Of a stretch of 48,402 nucleotides of DNA, positions 33,743 to 42,308 are shown piece after piece (position 1 is the first letter of the stretch; the number at the start of each line of letters is the position of its first letter). A program made the position numbers and the translations under genes. Origin of the DNA: an uncultured Campylobacter sp. (GTDB taxonomy: Bacteria > Campylobacterota > Campylobacteria > Campylobacterales > Campylobacteraceae). A model generated the notes under the pieces. That model was given only the letters and a program-made list of their open reading frames with translations. It made no database searches and was not told the origin of the DNA. The stretch is from the NCBI RefSeq assembly GCF_938045625.1, contig NZ_CALIAV010000022.1, positions 1 through 48,402 of the forward strand. The letters are read 5' to 3'.

Positions 33743-34594
33743 TTACATAAATACCGGTATCGTGGTGTTTTGTAAGAAATACTTGGTCGTACCGCCCAAG
33801 AAAATCTCCCTAAAACCGTTTTCTGCATATCTAGCCGCTACGATTAGGTCGAAATTTCCATCCGTAGCGGCTTTTAAAAGCGGTTCGCCCGGGACTGAAA
33901 AAGTTCCTACGACCTCAAAATCCGCATTTATGCCGTGCAGCGCGAAGTATTCATCCAGCCTCTTTAAGCTAGCCTCGCTTTGATCGCCCAAATTTGCCTT
34001 TGAAGTAATGCATTTTACGCGCTTAGCCTCTTTTAAAAGCGGTAGCGAGCTGGTAATGGCGCGCGAGCTCTCAGGCGTACCGGTCCAGCTTACCAGGATA
34101 TTTTCCGCGCTAAATTTAGTAAGTTTTCTAGGAATCGCGATAACGTTTTTACCGCTTTTTAGCACCGCCGCTTCAAACGTACCCGTTATCTTACCGTCAA
34201 GCGGTACGGCTGCTACGACCATATCGCAAAATTTAGACTCTTGCTCGACGATTAGGCTTCTTTTACCGCTTTTGGTTATAAATTTCGCGCTCGCCTCGCC
34301 TTTTAACGGGGTATCGCTGACGCGTACGCCAAGCTCGGCGCAAAGCTTATTAAAAATAGTCTCGTTTTGCTCGTGCTCTAGTCCCAAATCAGCCTTAGCA
34401 GCTTTCAAAAACTCTTCGTAAAGCACGCCGCCTCGAAGCGTCATTTTCATATTATAAACGACGCTAGGATCTAGCTGGCAAGCCAAAATCTCGATGTGGC
34501 TGTTAAAATGCTTAGCGACCAGCAAAGCCCCTCTGATACGCTCTTTTACGTCGTCGCCCGCGCCGATTGGGAAAAATATTTTTTTATACTGCAT
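33743..34594 (-). CDS. Universal stress protein (two Usp domains)
   Basis: The 283-residue soluble protein has two Usp-like alpha/beta domains. The first is about 1-150, starting YKKIFFPIGAGDDVKERIRGAL, and the second about 155-283, starting ILVSWTGTPESSRAITSSLPLL. The C-terminal GNFDLIVAARYAENGFREIFLGGTTKYFL segment resembles the nucleotide loop region of Usp proteins, but the exact G-x2-G-x9-G-S/T pattern is not perfect. It follows pnp by 16 bases and may be co-transcribed with it. Specific role unknown. Confidence 0.85.
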   Translation of the reverse strand: MQYKKIFFPIGAGDDVKERIRGALLVAKHFNSHIEILACQLDPSVVYNMKMTLRGGVLYEEFLKAAKADLGLEHEQNETIFNKLCAELGVRVSDTPLKGEASAKFITKSGKRSLIVEQESKFCDMVVAAVPLDGKITGTFEAAVLKSGKNVIAIPRKLTKFSAENILVSWTGTPESSRAITSSLPLLKEAKRVKCITSKANLGDQSEASLKRLDEYFALHGINADFEVVGTFSVPGEPLLKAATDGNFDLIVAARYAENGFREIFLGGTTKYFLQNTTIPVFM

Positions 34595-34610
34595 CGGTTC
34601 TCCTTTAAAT

Positions 34611-36806
34611 TTATTGCGCTAGAGAAAGGGAAATTTTGTGCCCTTTTTGCTCGCTGATTTTTACTTTGACCTTATCGCCGGCTTTTAGAGGCGTTTTGAT
34701 CTTTGAGATATGCAAAAGTCCGTCCACGCCGCCGGGAAGCCCAATAAAGGCGCCAAATTCTACCACGCTTTTTACCTCGCCCTCAAATTCGTCTCCGATA
34801 TTAAACTCAGGCGTCTTTTGTGGCTTGCCATCTCTGCCGCCTCTTTTACCGCCAAAACCCTTGCCGCCGTCTTTTGAGACGATTTGTATGATGTAGTCTT
34901 TAGCCGCATCTACGCTTGATTTTTGCGCGCCGGCGATCTTTACCTCGCCTTTTTCGCGGTCTAGATCGATGGCGACGTCAAATTTCTCTATGATCTCTTT
35001 TATCGTTTTGCCCGCTTGTCCGATGATATCGACGATCTTGCCCGGATCCACGCTAAAAAGCTCTAGTTTAGGCAGTATGTCTTCGTTTACAGAGATATTT
35101 TCGTTTGCTTTTTCCATCAAATTTAATATATGAAGCCTGCCCTCGCGCGCCTGCAAAAGCGCTTCTTTAAGCACGTCAAGGCTGATACCGCCCAGTTTTA
35201 TATCCATCTGAAGCGCGGTTATGCCGTCTTTGCTGCCCGCAACCTTAAAGTCCATGTCGCCGTCGTGATCCTCTAGTCCCATGATATCGGTTAGTACGGC
35301 GTGTTTTTCGCCCTCGAAAATTAGTCCCATCGCAACGCCCGCAACTAATTTTGGCGTATCGACGCCTGCAGCCCTCAGCGCTAAAGAACCGCCGCAAACG
35401 CTGGCCATCGAACTTGAGCCGTTACTTTCTAAAATTTCGGACACGAGTCTGATCGTATAAGGCGAATTTACGTCGATACTAGGCGCAAGGGCACGCTTAG
35501 CGAGGTTGCCGTGTCCCAGCTCGCGTCTGCCCGGAGCCTTTAGCGGACTAGCTTCACCGACGCTAAAGCCGGGGAAGTTGTAGTTAAACATAAATTTATC
35601 CGTCACAGCGCCTTTTTCCGTTAGTATATCGTACATCTGCGCGTCGCCGTCGGTACCTAAAGTCGCCACCACGAGAGCTTGCGTCTGGCCGCGGGTAAAG
35701 AGGCAGCTACCGTGAGCTTTTGGCAGAATATTTGTCTCGATGCTGATCGGGCGGACCTCTTTAAGCTCCCTACCGTCGGCGCGCACGCCCTCGTTTATGA
35801 TCTGCTCGCGGACGATTTTTTTCTTAAATTTAGCTAGGACGTTAGAGACGACCTCCTCCTCCCAGCCCTCTTTTTGCGCTACTTCGTCGGTTAAAATTTG
35901 CTTTGCGATCTTGGTTAGCTCGCTGGCGCGCTCACTTTTAGCCATCTGATTTATCGCAGCTTTTACGTCATTTTTGTAAAATTCGTTTAGATAGACGGCG
36001 ACGCTCTCGTTTTCGATCTCCGGTTTTAGCTCGAGCTGCGCGTCTTCTTTTTTATGCTGGCTAAATGCCTCTTCATAAGCGTTTGAGGCGCGAAGTATGG
36101 CTTTACCGGCTTCTGCGATCGCCTCCACGATGAGATCCTCGCTAAATTCGTTCATATCCTGCATCGCTATCACGCCGCTTAAATTCGGATCCATCATAGG
36201 ATCTAGCGCGATAGGCACTATCTCGTCTTTTTCGGTCGGGATGCTTCTCATCTCGATCATCAAAAGCTCGTCTTTAACGCCTGCCACGTAAAGATCAAGC
36301 GCCGAAGTTTTTAGCTCGGAGTTGCTAGGATTTATTACGAATTTATTATCTATATATCCCACGCGAACGCCGCAAACGGGCGCATTTACAGGGATGTCGC
36401 TAAGATAAAGCGCGACTGAGGCTGCATTTAGAGCGACGACTTGTAGATCAACCTCGGGGTCGCAGGATAACACCATAACGACGATTTGCGTCGGATACGC
36501 GTAGCCCTTTGGAAAGAGAGGGCGCAACGAGCGGTCGATGATGCGCGAAGTTAGCGTCTCAAAATCCCCCGGCTTTGTTTCTCTTTTTACGTAGCCGCCC
36601 GGGATCTTGCCCGCAGCGTAGCTTTTTTCGATGTATTGCACCGTTAGCGGTAAAAAATCCTCGCTAACTTGCGTGTCTTCGCGAGCGACGGTAGCTAAAA
36701 CGACGGTGTTTTTTACACGCAAAAGCGCCGCGCCGCTAGCTTGTTTGGCGACCTTGTTTATATCGTAAATTTCAACTTGATTATTTACTTCTATTGAATA
36801 CTGCAT
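34611..36806 (-). CDS. pnp: Polynucleotide phosphorylase
   Basis: PNPase degrades RNA 3'-to-5' by phosphorolysis. The 731-residue protein shows two RNase PH domains, the second with SRGQTQALVVATLG-like (here FTRGQTQALVVATLG) and MASVCGGSLALRAAGV. A KH domain (about 555-620, IIGQAGKTIKEI) follows, then a Gly-rich linker (KDGGKGFGGKRGGRDGK) and an S1 domain (about 655-728). The start overlaps the preceding PRTase-like gene by 16 bases. In C. jejuni the same neighbour precedes pnp (recalled). Confidence 0.97.
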   Translation of the reverse strand: MQYSIEVNNQVEIYDINKVAKQASGAALLRVKNTVVLATVAREDTQVSEDFLPLTVQYIEKSYAAGKIPGGYVKRETKPGDFETLTSRIIDRSLRPLFPKGYAYPTQIVVMVLSCDPEVDLQVVALNAASVALYLSDIPVNAPVCGVRVGYIDNKFVINPSNSELKTSALDLYVAGVKDELLMIEMRSIPTEKDEIVPIALDPMMDPNLSGVIAMQDMNEFSEDLIVEAIAEAGKAILRASNAYEEAFSQHKKEDAQLELKPEIENESVAVYLNEFYKNDVKAAINQMAKSERASELTKIAKQILTDEVAQKEGWEEEVVSNVLAKFKKKIVREQIINEGVRADGRELKEVRPISIETNILPKAHGSCLFTRGQTQALVVATLGTDGDAQMYDILTEKGAVTDKFMFNYNFPGFSVGEASPLKAPGRRELGHGNLAKRALAPSIDVNSPYTIRLVSEILESNGSSSMASVCGGSLALRAAGVDTPKLVAGVAMGLIFEGEKHAVLTDIMGLEDHDGDMDFKVAGSKDGITALQMDIKLGGISLDVLKEALLQAREGRLHILNLMEKANENISVNEDILPKLELFSVDPGKIVDIIGQAGKTIKEIIEKFDVAIDLDREKGEVKIAGAQKSSVDAAKDYIIQIVSKDGGKGFGGKRGGRDGKPQKTPEFNIGDEFEGEVKSVVEFGAFIGLPGGVDGLLHISKIKTPLKAGDKVKVKISEQKGHKISLSLAQ

Positions 36807-37501
36807 GCCCTGACGTCTCCTTGTTTTTGTAATGGTATATAAAACGGACTCTCCTCTAGGATGGAAAGCACGGTTTCGGGTTTTGGTTCGATTTTATTTT
36901 TGTAGTAAAAATCCACTTCGATAAAATTCGCGATCTTATGCACGGCGTAAATTTCATCCACTAGCGGCGCGATAGCTGCTGCGACGTCCATAGCGATGAG
37001 CGGCGTAGCGTAGGTGACTGATTTTACCCGCTCGCGCATTAGCGTTTTTAGGCAGGTTAGCGCCGTGAGTCCCGTCTCGCAGCCTTCGTCGATGAGCAGG
37101 ATGTTTCTATCCTTTAGATCGCCGATGAGATTGCCTTTTCTAAATTTATAGACGTTTTTTAGGATCTTTTCGTCGTACTTACGATCCGCCTCGCCATAAA
37201 CGAAATCGTAGCTAATGCCAAAGCTCTTAATCAGCTCGTCGTTTAGCACGACGTCGTCTTTTTCGCTAACCATAGCGATCTCGCACTCGGGATTGTTTGG
37301 CGCAAAAATACGCTCGCAAAATAAAATCTCGTAGCTCAAATTTAGCCCGCGAGCTACGCTATCGACCATGATGACCGAGTCTATAGAGCCGCATATCATT
37401 AGGTATTCGCCCGCGGTTAGCTCTTTTTTGGGTAAAATTTCAAGCAGTTTTTCGGCTGCCTCGAGCTGGTTTTCAAAGACCAAATCCTCGTAGCCGCCCA
37501 T
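36791..37501 (-). CDS. Phosphoribosyltransferase-like protein
   Basis: This 236-residue protein has a type I PRTase-like PRPP loop: NILLIDEGCETGLTALTCLKTL (133-154), i.e. two hydrophobic residues, acidic pair and a Gly-Thr turn. An upstream strand-rich half carries MICGSIDSVIMVDSVARGL. The substrate cannot be predicted. It overlaps lptD by one base upstream and pnp by 16 bases downstream, so the genes are translated as one unit. Homologues sit next to pnp in other Campylobacter, as I recall. Confidence 0.75.
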   Translation of the reverse strand: MGGYEDLVFENQLEAAEKLLEILPKKELTAGEYLMICGSIDSVIMVDSVARGLNLSYEILFCERIFAPNNPECEIAMVSEKDDVVLNDELIKSFGISYDFVYGEADRKYDEKILKNVYKFRKGNLIGDLKDRNILLIDEGCETGLTALTCLKTLMRERVKSVTYATPLIAMDVAAAIAPLVDEIYAVHKIANFIEVDFYYKNKIEPKPETVLSILEESPFYIPLQKQGDVRACSIQ

Positions 37502-39672
37502 CAGCTACCTTGCGTCTGACCTACGGAAAAGTCGTAATGCACGCCGCCCATCGGATAGAAATTTATAAAGAAATAAACGCCTCTTGATTTCTTTGCAGCC
37601 GTTCCGCTCGTGGTCGTCGTAGGCTCAAGCTCCTCTTCATAGACGAATGTATAATTCCAACACTTTCTGCGGTGAGAGACGCCTAGTTGCCACTGCTTAT
37701 TGTAGTCTCGCTCAAGGTCGTACTGCGAACCGCCAAAAAGCCTATAATTGTGCGGAAGCTCGACGTAACCGTTTAGGTGTAGATAGTTTTGCTTTTCCTG
37801 CGCATTTTTCCTTTGCATGGTGTGCCAAAGGCTGGCGCCAAATTTATCGTGCGTATAGCTAGCTCCGCTTTGAATTTTTTCAAAGTATTTATTGTCGTAA
37901 GAGTACTCGAGTCTGTTGTAAAAAGATAAATTCGCTAGCGGATACCAGCCGATGACATTTTTAAAATTCGAGCGTTTGTTCTCTTTCGTATAATAACCCT
38001 GCGAAATCGTGTGGCGTAAAAATTTTCTTCCGTTTTCGTTAAAGAAATACTGCGTCACTCTGGCCGAAATCTCGTCTCTAGTATGCTGAGGATTTATAAA
38101 GCTTTGGTATTTTCGTCCAAGCGTATCGTAGACATATACGTTGCCGTCATCCTCGGCAGTTTCGTATTTATCGGGCAGGTCGCCTTCGTTGTAGGCTTTT
38201 ACGACATAGTCAACGCCTAAATTTACGCTATGATAAAAGCTCTCGTAAGCTCTAGCCAGATCCGTATAAAGCGAGAATTTGTGATAGTTTTCTATATAGT
38301 TTGCGCTCTTGTCCTCATCCCCGGTCGGGCGATACATTTTTTTTCCGTAATCCACGTGAGTGGCGTATAGATAGTGGTAGTAAGAAAATTTAAGATAATC
38401 GTCCGCCAAAGGCAGGTGAAATGAAACCGGTAGGTTAAATTCGTACTGCGTCGCCTTTACGCCGATTTTTCTCGTGTAGTTGTGCGAGTGGAGATCGACC
38501 GAATAAAGCACGTTCGGCAAAATAAAGCTATCGGTAAATTTATGATATTGAAAGCTCGGGTACTCTTGAAGCGTGTCTTTATTTTCGTTCGGACTACCGA
38601 TCTTTGACGTATCCGTGTAATACCTCGCATATGCGCCGAAATAGTGCTTGTCGCTACTTAGAAAATAGTTTAGCTTTGACGTCACGAGAGGATTATCGTC
38701 GCTACCCGCGCCGCGCTTTTTCAGATTTATATAGTCGATATCGTTTAGAGCCGTCGCATCAAGCCACAAGCCCTCCTGCAGATCCTCGTTTATCAGGTGC
38801 TTAACGAGCCTATCGCGCTCGTATTTGACCTCAGCGCCTTTATGCGTTTTATTTTTTAGAGGAAGCCTTAGCGAGTTTTTCTCGATCTGTCTTTGGCGGT
38901 AATCCTCGGTATCCCTAAACGCGCCTAGCGTTACCGAGCCTCTGGAATACGGCGAATCGGCAAATCTAAACGTACCGTAGATACCCGTGCCACGTCTAGT
39001 GCGAATTTGCGGATCAAACTGTAAGTCCCAGCTGTCGTATTCGGCGATATAGATCGGCTGTTTGTAGTAAAATCCGTCGTTTTTACCGTAACCAAGCTCC
39101 GGCGGCAAAAGTCCGGTACGTCTGCGCGTATCGGTAGAAAAGCCAAAATACGGCAAATAAAACACCGGGACGTTTCCGACGTAAAATACAGGATTATAAA
39201 GATGCAAAAATTTACTCTCGCGGTTTAGCTTGCCGCTGCTAAATTTGATCTTCCAATCAGGGTCTTGGACATTACAGCTCGATACGACCGCGCCGTTTAC
39301 CTCGTAAAATTTAGACGTGCTGTTACTCTCGTCACTTTGCATCCACACTTCCATGTCGCGGTTCATCATAAATAGCGTCTCGTAGTTACTATCTTTACTA
39401 TTTAGGTCAATCTTTGCGTACGAGCAGCGCGAGATTTCGTCCTTGTTTCTTATCAAATTTACATTACCAAAAAGCTCCAAAATTTCTTTTTGCTGATCGT
39501 AAACAGCTCTGTCTGCGCTCATCAAATAATCTTGCGAATACACAAGTACGTTTTTATCTGCAGTAACTATACCCTTATCGCGTTTTACGTCATCAGCCAA
39601 AAGCTCGAAATTTTGAGCCGCAAAGCAACTAAAAGCCCCAAACATTAGTAACAAAAAAATTCTAGTAAACAT
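37501..39672 (-). CDS. lptD: LPS-assembly outer membrane protein LptD
   Basis: LptD inserts lipopolysaccharide or lipooligosaccharide into the outer leaflet of the outer membrane. The 723-residue protein has a signal peptide (about 1-18) and an N-terminal OstA/LptA-like beta-jellyroll (NFELLADDVKRDKGIVTADKNV). A large beta-barrel region follows, with family motifs such as VFYLPYFGFSTDTRRRTGLLPPELGYG. It ends in a typical outer-membrane strand region (VHYDFSVGQTQGS). Its start overlaps the RDD gene by eleven bases. Confidence 0.93.
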   Translation of the reverse strand: MFTRIFLLLMFGAFSCFAAQNFELLADDVKRDKGIVTADKNVLVYSQDYLMSADRAVYDQQKEILELFGNVNLIRNKDEISRCSYAKIDLNSKDSNYETLFMMNRDMEVWMQSDESNSTSKFYEVNGAVVSSCNVQDPDWKIKFSSGKLNRESKFLHLYNPVFYVGNVPVFYLPYFGFSTDTRRRTGLLPPELGYGKNDGFYYKQPIYIAEYDSWDLQFDPQIRTRRGTGIYGTFRFADSPYSRGSVTLGAFRDTEDYRQRQIEKNSLRLPLKNKTHKGAEVKYERDRLVKHLINEDLQEGLWLDATALNDIDYINLKKRGAGSDDNPLVTSKLNYFLSSDKHYFGAYARYYTDTSKIGSPNENKDTLQEYPSFQYHKFTDSFILPNVLYSVDLHSHNYTRKIGVKATQYEFNLPVSFHLPLADDYLKFSYYHYLYATHVDYGKKMYRPTGDEDKSANYIENYHKFSLYTDLARAYESFYHSVNLGVDYVVKAYNEGDLPDKYETAEDDGNVYVYDTLGRKYQSFINPQHTRDEISARVTQYFFNENGRKFLRHTISQGYYTKENKRSNFKNVIGWYPLANLSFYNRLEYSYDNKYFEKIQSGASYTHDKFGASLWHTMQRKNAQEKQNYLHLNGYVELPHNYRLFGGSQYDLERDYNKQWQLGVSHRRKCWNYTFVYEEELEPTTTTSGTAAKKSRGVYFFINFYPMGGVHYDFSVGQTQGS

Positions 39673-40111
39673 TTATAACTACCGTTTTCGCGGCCTTGTC
39701 TTGCCACGTTTGAAATAATGGATTTGAAAACGCCCATGCAAAACCTAGGAAAAATGCGTTTTCACCGATGATGCGAACCAAAGATCGAGTGAGAGAATTT
39801 AGCAAGCCTGGCTTATCAAGCAGATCGATATCCACGCACACGATCTTCATCGCGACCTTGCCGATACTAGCGCCGCAGTACCACGTAAAAAACGTCTGAT
39901 AAATAACCTCGAGCAAAACGATCTGCGGTATCATTTCCATAGCTAGCGCACTGATCTGCTCATAGTCCAGCCCATCAAATTTTTCGTAGTAGACGGCATA
40001 AAACAAAACCGAGATTAAAAACTTATCTATCCCCCACGCGACGGCTCTTTTACCGACGCTAGCGAGCGTGATATTTTCATTTTCGAGCTTGTCTATGACG
40101 CTCCTGCTCAT
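39662..40111 (-). CDS. RDD family membrane protein
   Basis: The 149-residue protein has three hydrophobic spans. RDD-type features are visible: a KRAVAWGIDKFLISVLFYAVYY first span, WYCGASIGKVAMKIVCVD in the middle, and SLTRSLVRIIGENAFFLGFAW before the last span. Function of the family is poorly defined. It overlaps purD by four bases and lptD by eleven, so it is part of the purD-to-pnp cluster. Confidence 0.9.
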   Translation of the reverse strand: MSRSVIDKLENENITLASVGKRAVAWGIDKFLISVLFYAVYYEKFDGLDYEQISALAMEMIPQIVLLEVIYQTFFTWYCGASIGKVAMKIVCVDIDLLDKPGLLNSLTRSLVRIIGENAFFLGFAWAFSNPLFQTWQDKAAKTVVINVY

Positions 40112-41361
40112 TCGCGTCCTTTTAGCATTTGCCAGGCAATATCTTTTCGGTACTGCGCGCCGTCAAATTCTACGTTTTCGCAAAGCTCATAGGCCTTTTG
40201 CTGCGCTTGTTTTATGCTTTTGCCAAGCCCCACGCACACGAGTACTCGTCCACCGTCAGCATAGATCTCGCCGCCCTGTTCGCTCACTCCTGCATATGCT
40301 ATGTGCGAGTTTTCAGGCACGTTTTTTACGCTTATTTTAGCCTTAGGCGAGCTTGAAAAAGGATAATTTTTACTAGCCATCACGACGCCTACGGCAAATT
40401 CGTCTTTTAATTTTACCGGTTTTAGATCGCCTTTTGCCGCGTTTAACAAAATTTCGCCCAGATCGCCGTCGATCAGCGGCATTAGCACTTCACACTCCGG
40501 ATCGCCGAAACGCACGTTAAACTCGAGTACGTACGGCACACCCTTAACCACCATAAGTCCCACAAAAAGCACGCCGCAAAAAGGATTTCCCTCGGCTTTC
40601 ATGCCTTTTAAGGTCGGTTCTACAACCTCTTCTTCAACCTGTCTTATTAGCTCTTGGCTTGCTAGAGGACTAGGAGCGTACGCACCCATACCGCCAGTAT
40701 TTGGTCCCTCGTCGTTATCTTTTAGGCGTTTATGATCCTGCGCTACGGGCAGGCTGACGAAATTTTCGCCGTCGCAAATAGCAAAAAAGCTAAGCTCGAA
40801 TCCGTCTAAAAACTCCTCCACAACCACGCGTTTACCGGCCTCGCCAAAGCTCTCGCCGCTTAGCATATCGCGAGCCGTGGCCTTTGCTTCATCGCGGCTT
40901 TGCGCGATTATCACGCCTTTGCCGGCGCACAGCCCGTCGGCCTTGACGACGACGGGAGCGGTAAGAGAGTCGATAAATTTAGCGGCAGAATCGTAATCGT
41001 CGGTATTTAGATAAGCAGCCGTTCGGATCGCGTTTCTAGCCAAAAAATCCTTCATAAACGCCTTGCTACCCTCGAGTCTAGCCGCAGACTTACTTGGTCC
41101 AAAAATGTTTAAATTTCGCGCCTTAAATATATCCACGACGCCGTCGCTTAACGGCGCTTCGGGACCGACGATCGTTAGTTCTATCTGCTCCGTCTCGGCA
41201 AATTCTGCGAGCTGATTATAGTCTTTGATGTTTAGATTTGTGCCGAGCTTTGAGGTGGCTCCATTGCCTGGAGCAAAAAAAAGCTCGTGTTTGCGGGATT
41301 CTTGAAGTTTAAGAGCTATTGAGTACTCGCGCCCGCCGCTTCCGATTATCAAAATTTTCAT
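40108..41361 (-). CDS. purD: Phosphoribosylamine-glycine ligase (GAR synthetase)
   Basis: PurD joins phosphoribosylamine and glycine with ATP in purine synthesis. The 417-residue ATP-grasp protein starts MKILIIGSGGREYSIALKL. It has the family blocks VVVKADGLCAGKGVIIA, DHKRLKDNDEGPNTGGMGAYAP and LEFNVRFGDPECEVLMPLI. I use ATG 41361, which has GGAGAAATT just upstream and fits the family N-terminus. A longer in-frame start at 41493 would run through the structured RNA described next. Confidence 0.97.
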   Translation of the reverse strand: MKILIIGSGGREYSIALKLQESRKHELFFAPGNGATSKLGTNLNIKDYNQLAEFAETEQIELTIVGPEAPLSDGVVDIFKARNLNIFGPSKSAARLEGSKAFMKDFLARNAIRTAAYLNTDDYDSAAKFIDSLTAPVVVKADGLCAGKGVIIAQSRDEAKATARDMLSGESFGEAGKRVVVEEFLDGFELSFFAICDGENFVSLPVAQDHKRLKDNDEGPNTGGMGAYAPSPLASQELIRQVEEEVVEPTLKGMKAEGNPFCGVLFVGLMVVKGVPYVLEFNVRFGDPECEVLMPLIDGDLGEILLNAAKGDLKPVKLKDEFAVGVVMASKNYPFSSSPKAKISVKNVPENSHIAYAGVSEQGGEIYADGGRVLVCVGLGKSIKQAQQKAYELCENVEFDGAQYRKDIAWQMLKGRE

Positions 41362-41375
41362 AATTTCTCCAAAAA

Positions 41376-41569
41376 TAAAAAACCCAAGTGAGCGGTGCGC
41401 ATATAAGTGGCCCGAAAATTCAAAGCCAACCTTGCAAATAGGCGGTTCCTTTAGGTCGCAACTTCTCGCGCTCGCGCGCTCAAACGAAGCCACGTCACAC
41501 AGTTCCGCACATCTTCGCCTATACTAATGTGTTGGACCCTATAAAAATACGCTGCCAAATCACTCAGGC
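41376..41569 (-). ncRNA. ssrS: Structured RNA upstream of purD (purD motif, likely 6S RNA)
   Basis: About 194 bases read leftwards between hemD and purD. The 5' CCTGAGTGA (from about 41568) pairs with the 3' TCACTTGGG (41391-41383) to close the molecule with nine pairs, three of them wobble. Inside are CCAAC/GTTGG (41535-41531 / 41430-41426), ATAGGCG/CGCCTAT (41522-41516 / 41444-41438) and a GC-rich apical hairpin. TTTTTTATTTTT follows the closing stem. A long rod closed at its ends fits 6S RNA, the RNA polymerase inhibitor. A purD RNA motif is known at this place in epsilonproteobacteria, and I recall it being linked to 6S RNA. Confidence 0.7.
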
Positions 41570-41575
41570 AAGGTT

Positions 41576-41581
41576 ATTATA
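41576..41581 (-). promoter_or_regulatory. Promoter -10 box of the purD-upstream RNA
   Basis: TATAAT read on the minus strand (41581-41576) lies about seven bases before the first base of the closing stem, placing a transcript start near 41569. The box lies just past the hemD stop codon. Confidence 0.65.
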
Positions 41582-41593
41582 TAAAATTTTAGC

Positions 41594-42226
41594 TTAAAGT
41601 AGCGTTTTTGCGAGGCTTACGCAGGAATTTATATTTTGCTGAGCACTCACTACGGGCGAGGCAAAAGCTTCTAGCTCTTTTGCCGTCGTAAGTCCGATAG
41701 CGACGGCTTTATAGCTCTCATCCCAGCCGAAATTTCGCGTAAAATTTCGCACTGCTGAGGGAGCTGTAAAAATAATCGCTGAGTTTTTAGGCGGTTTTTG
41801 CTCTTCATTAAGCGGTTTAAAAACGTTTTCGTAAGCGATTATTTGCGTCAAATTTACGCCGCTTGAACGCAAAATTTCACCAACGCTCGAAGCCGTTTCG
41901 CGCGCCCTTAAAAACAGCGTTTTTTTGCCTTGCAGAAGCGGTGCGATCTCTGCGGCAAAATCGTTTCCATGAGCGTTCCCTGCAGTGTAAATTTGAGCGA
42001 AGCCAAACTCGCTAGCCGCGTGGCTAGTGCCTTCACCGATGGAGCAAATTTGCAAACTAGCAGGCAAAATTTGATTAAATTTTAGCGCGTTTACGGAGTT
42101 TTTGGAGGTCAAAACCAGCGCGTCAAATTCGGCTAAATTTACGCTAAATTTATTAAATTTTATCTCGTTTAAAACCAGCGTCTTTACGCCATCAAATTCC
42201 ACATTTGACCCGACTAGATAGATCAT
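41594..42226 (-). CDS. hemD: Uroporphyrinogen-III synthase
   Basis: HemD closes and inverts ring D of hydroxymethylbilane to give uroporphyrinogen III in heme synthesis. The 210-residue protein shows the loosely conserved HemD pattern of two alpha/beta lobes: FDALVLTSKNSVNAL, the LRARETASSVGEIL region, IIAYENVFKPL, and the best-conserved AIIFTAPSAVRNFTRNFG with YKAVAIGLTTAKEL. No other hem gene is in the window. Confidence 0.9.
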   Translation of the reverse strand: MIYLVGSNVEFDGVKTLVLNEIKFNKFSVNLAEFDALVLTSKNSVNALKFNQILPASLQICSIGEGTSHAASEFGFAQIYTAGNAHGNDFAAEIAPLLQGKKTLFLRARETASSVGEILRSSGVNLTQIIAYENVFKPLNEEQKPPKNSAIIFTAPSAVRNFTRNFGWDESYKAVAIGLTTAKELEAFASPVVSAQQNINSCVSLAKTLL

Positions 42227-42308
42227 TTTTGCCCTTAAGTTTATGACTTTGCGTCCAAATTTTACCGCAAATCCTCAAATTTTAAAAGCCGCACACAAAA
42301 CACAAATT

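Noticed and set aside
41362..41493. 44-codon N-terminal extension of PurD
   Set aside because: The family N-terminus begins at MKILIIGSGGREY with a ribosome site, and the extension overlaps the structured RNA.
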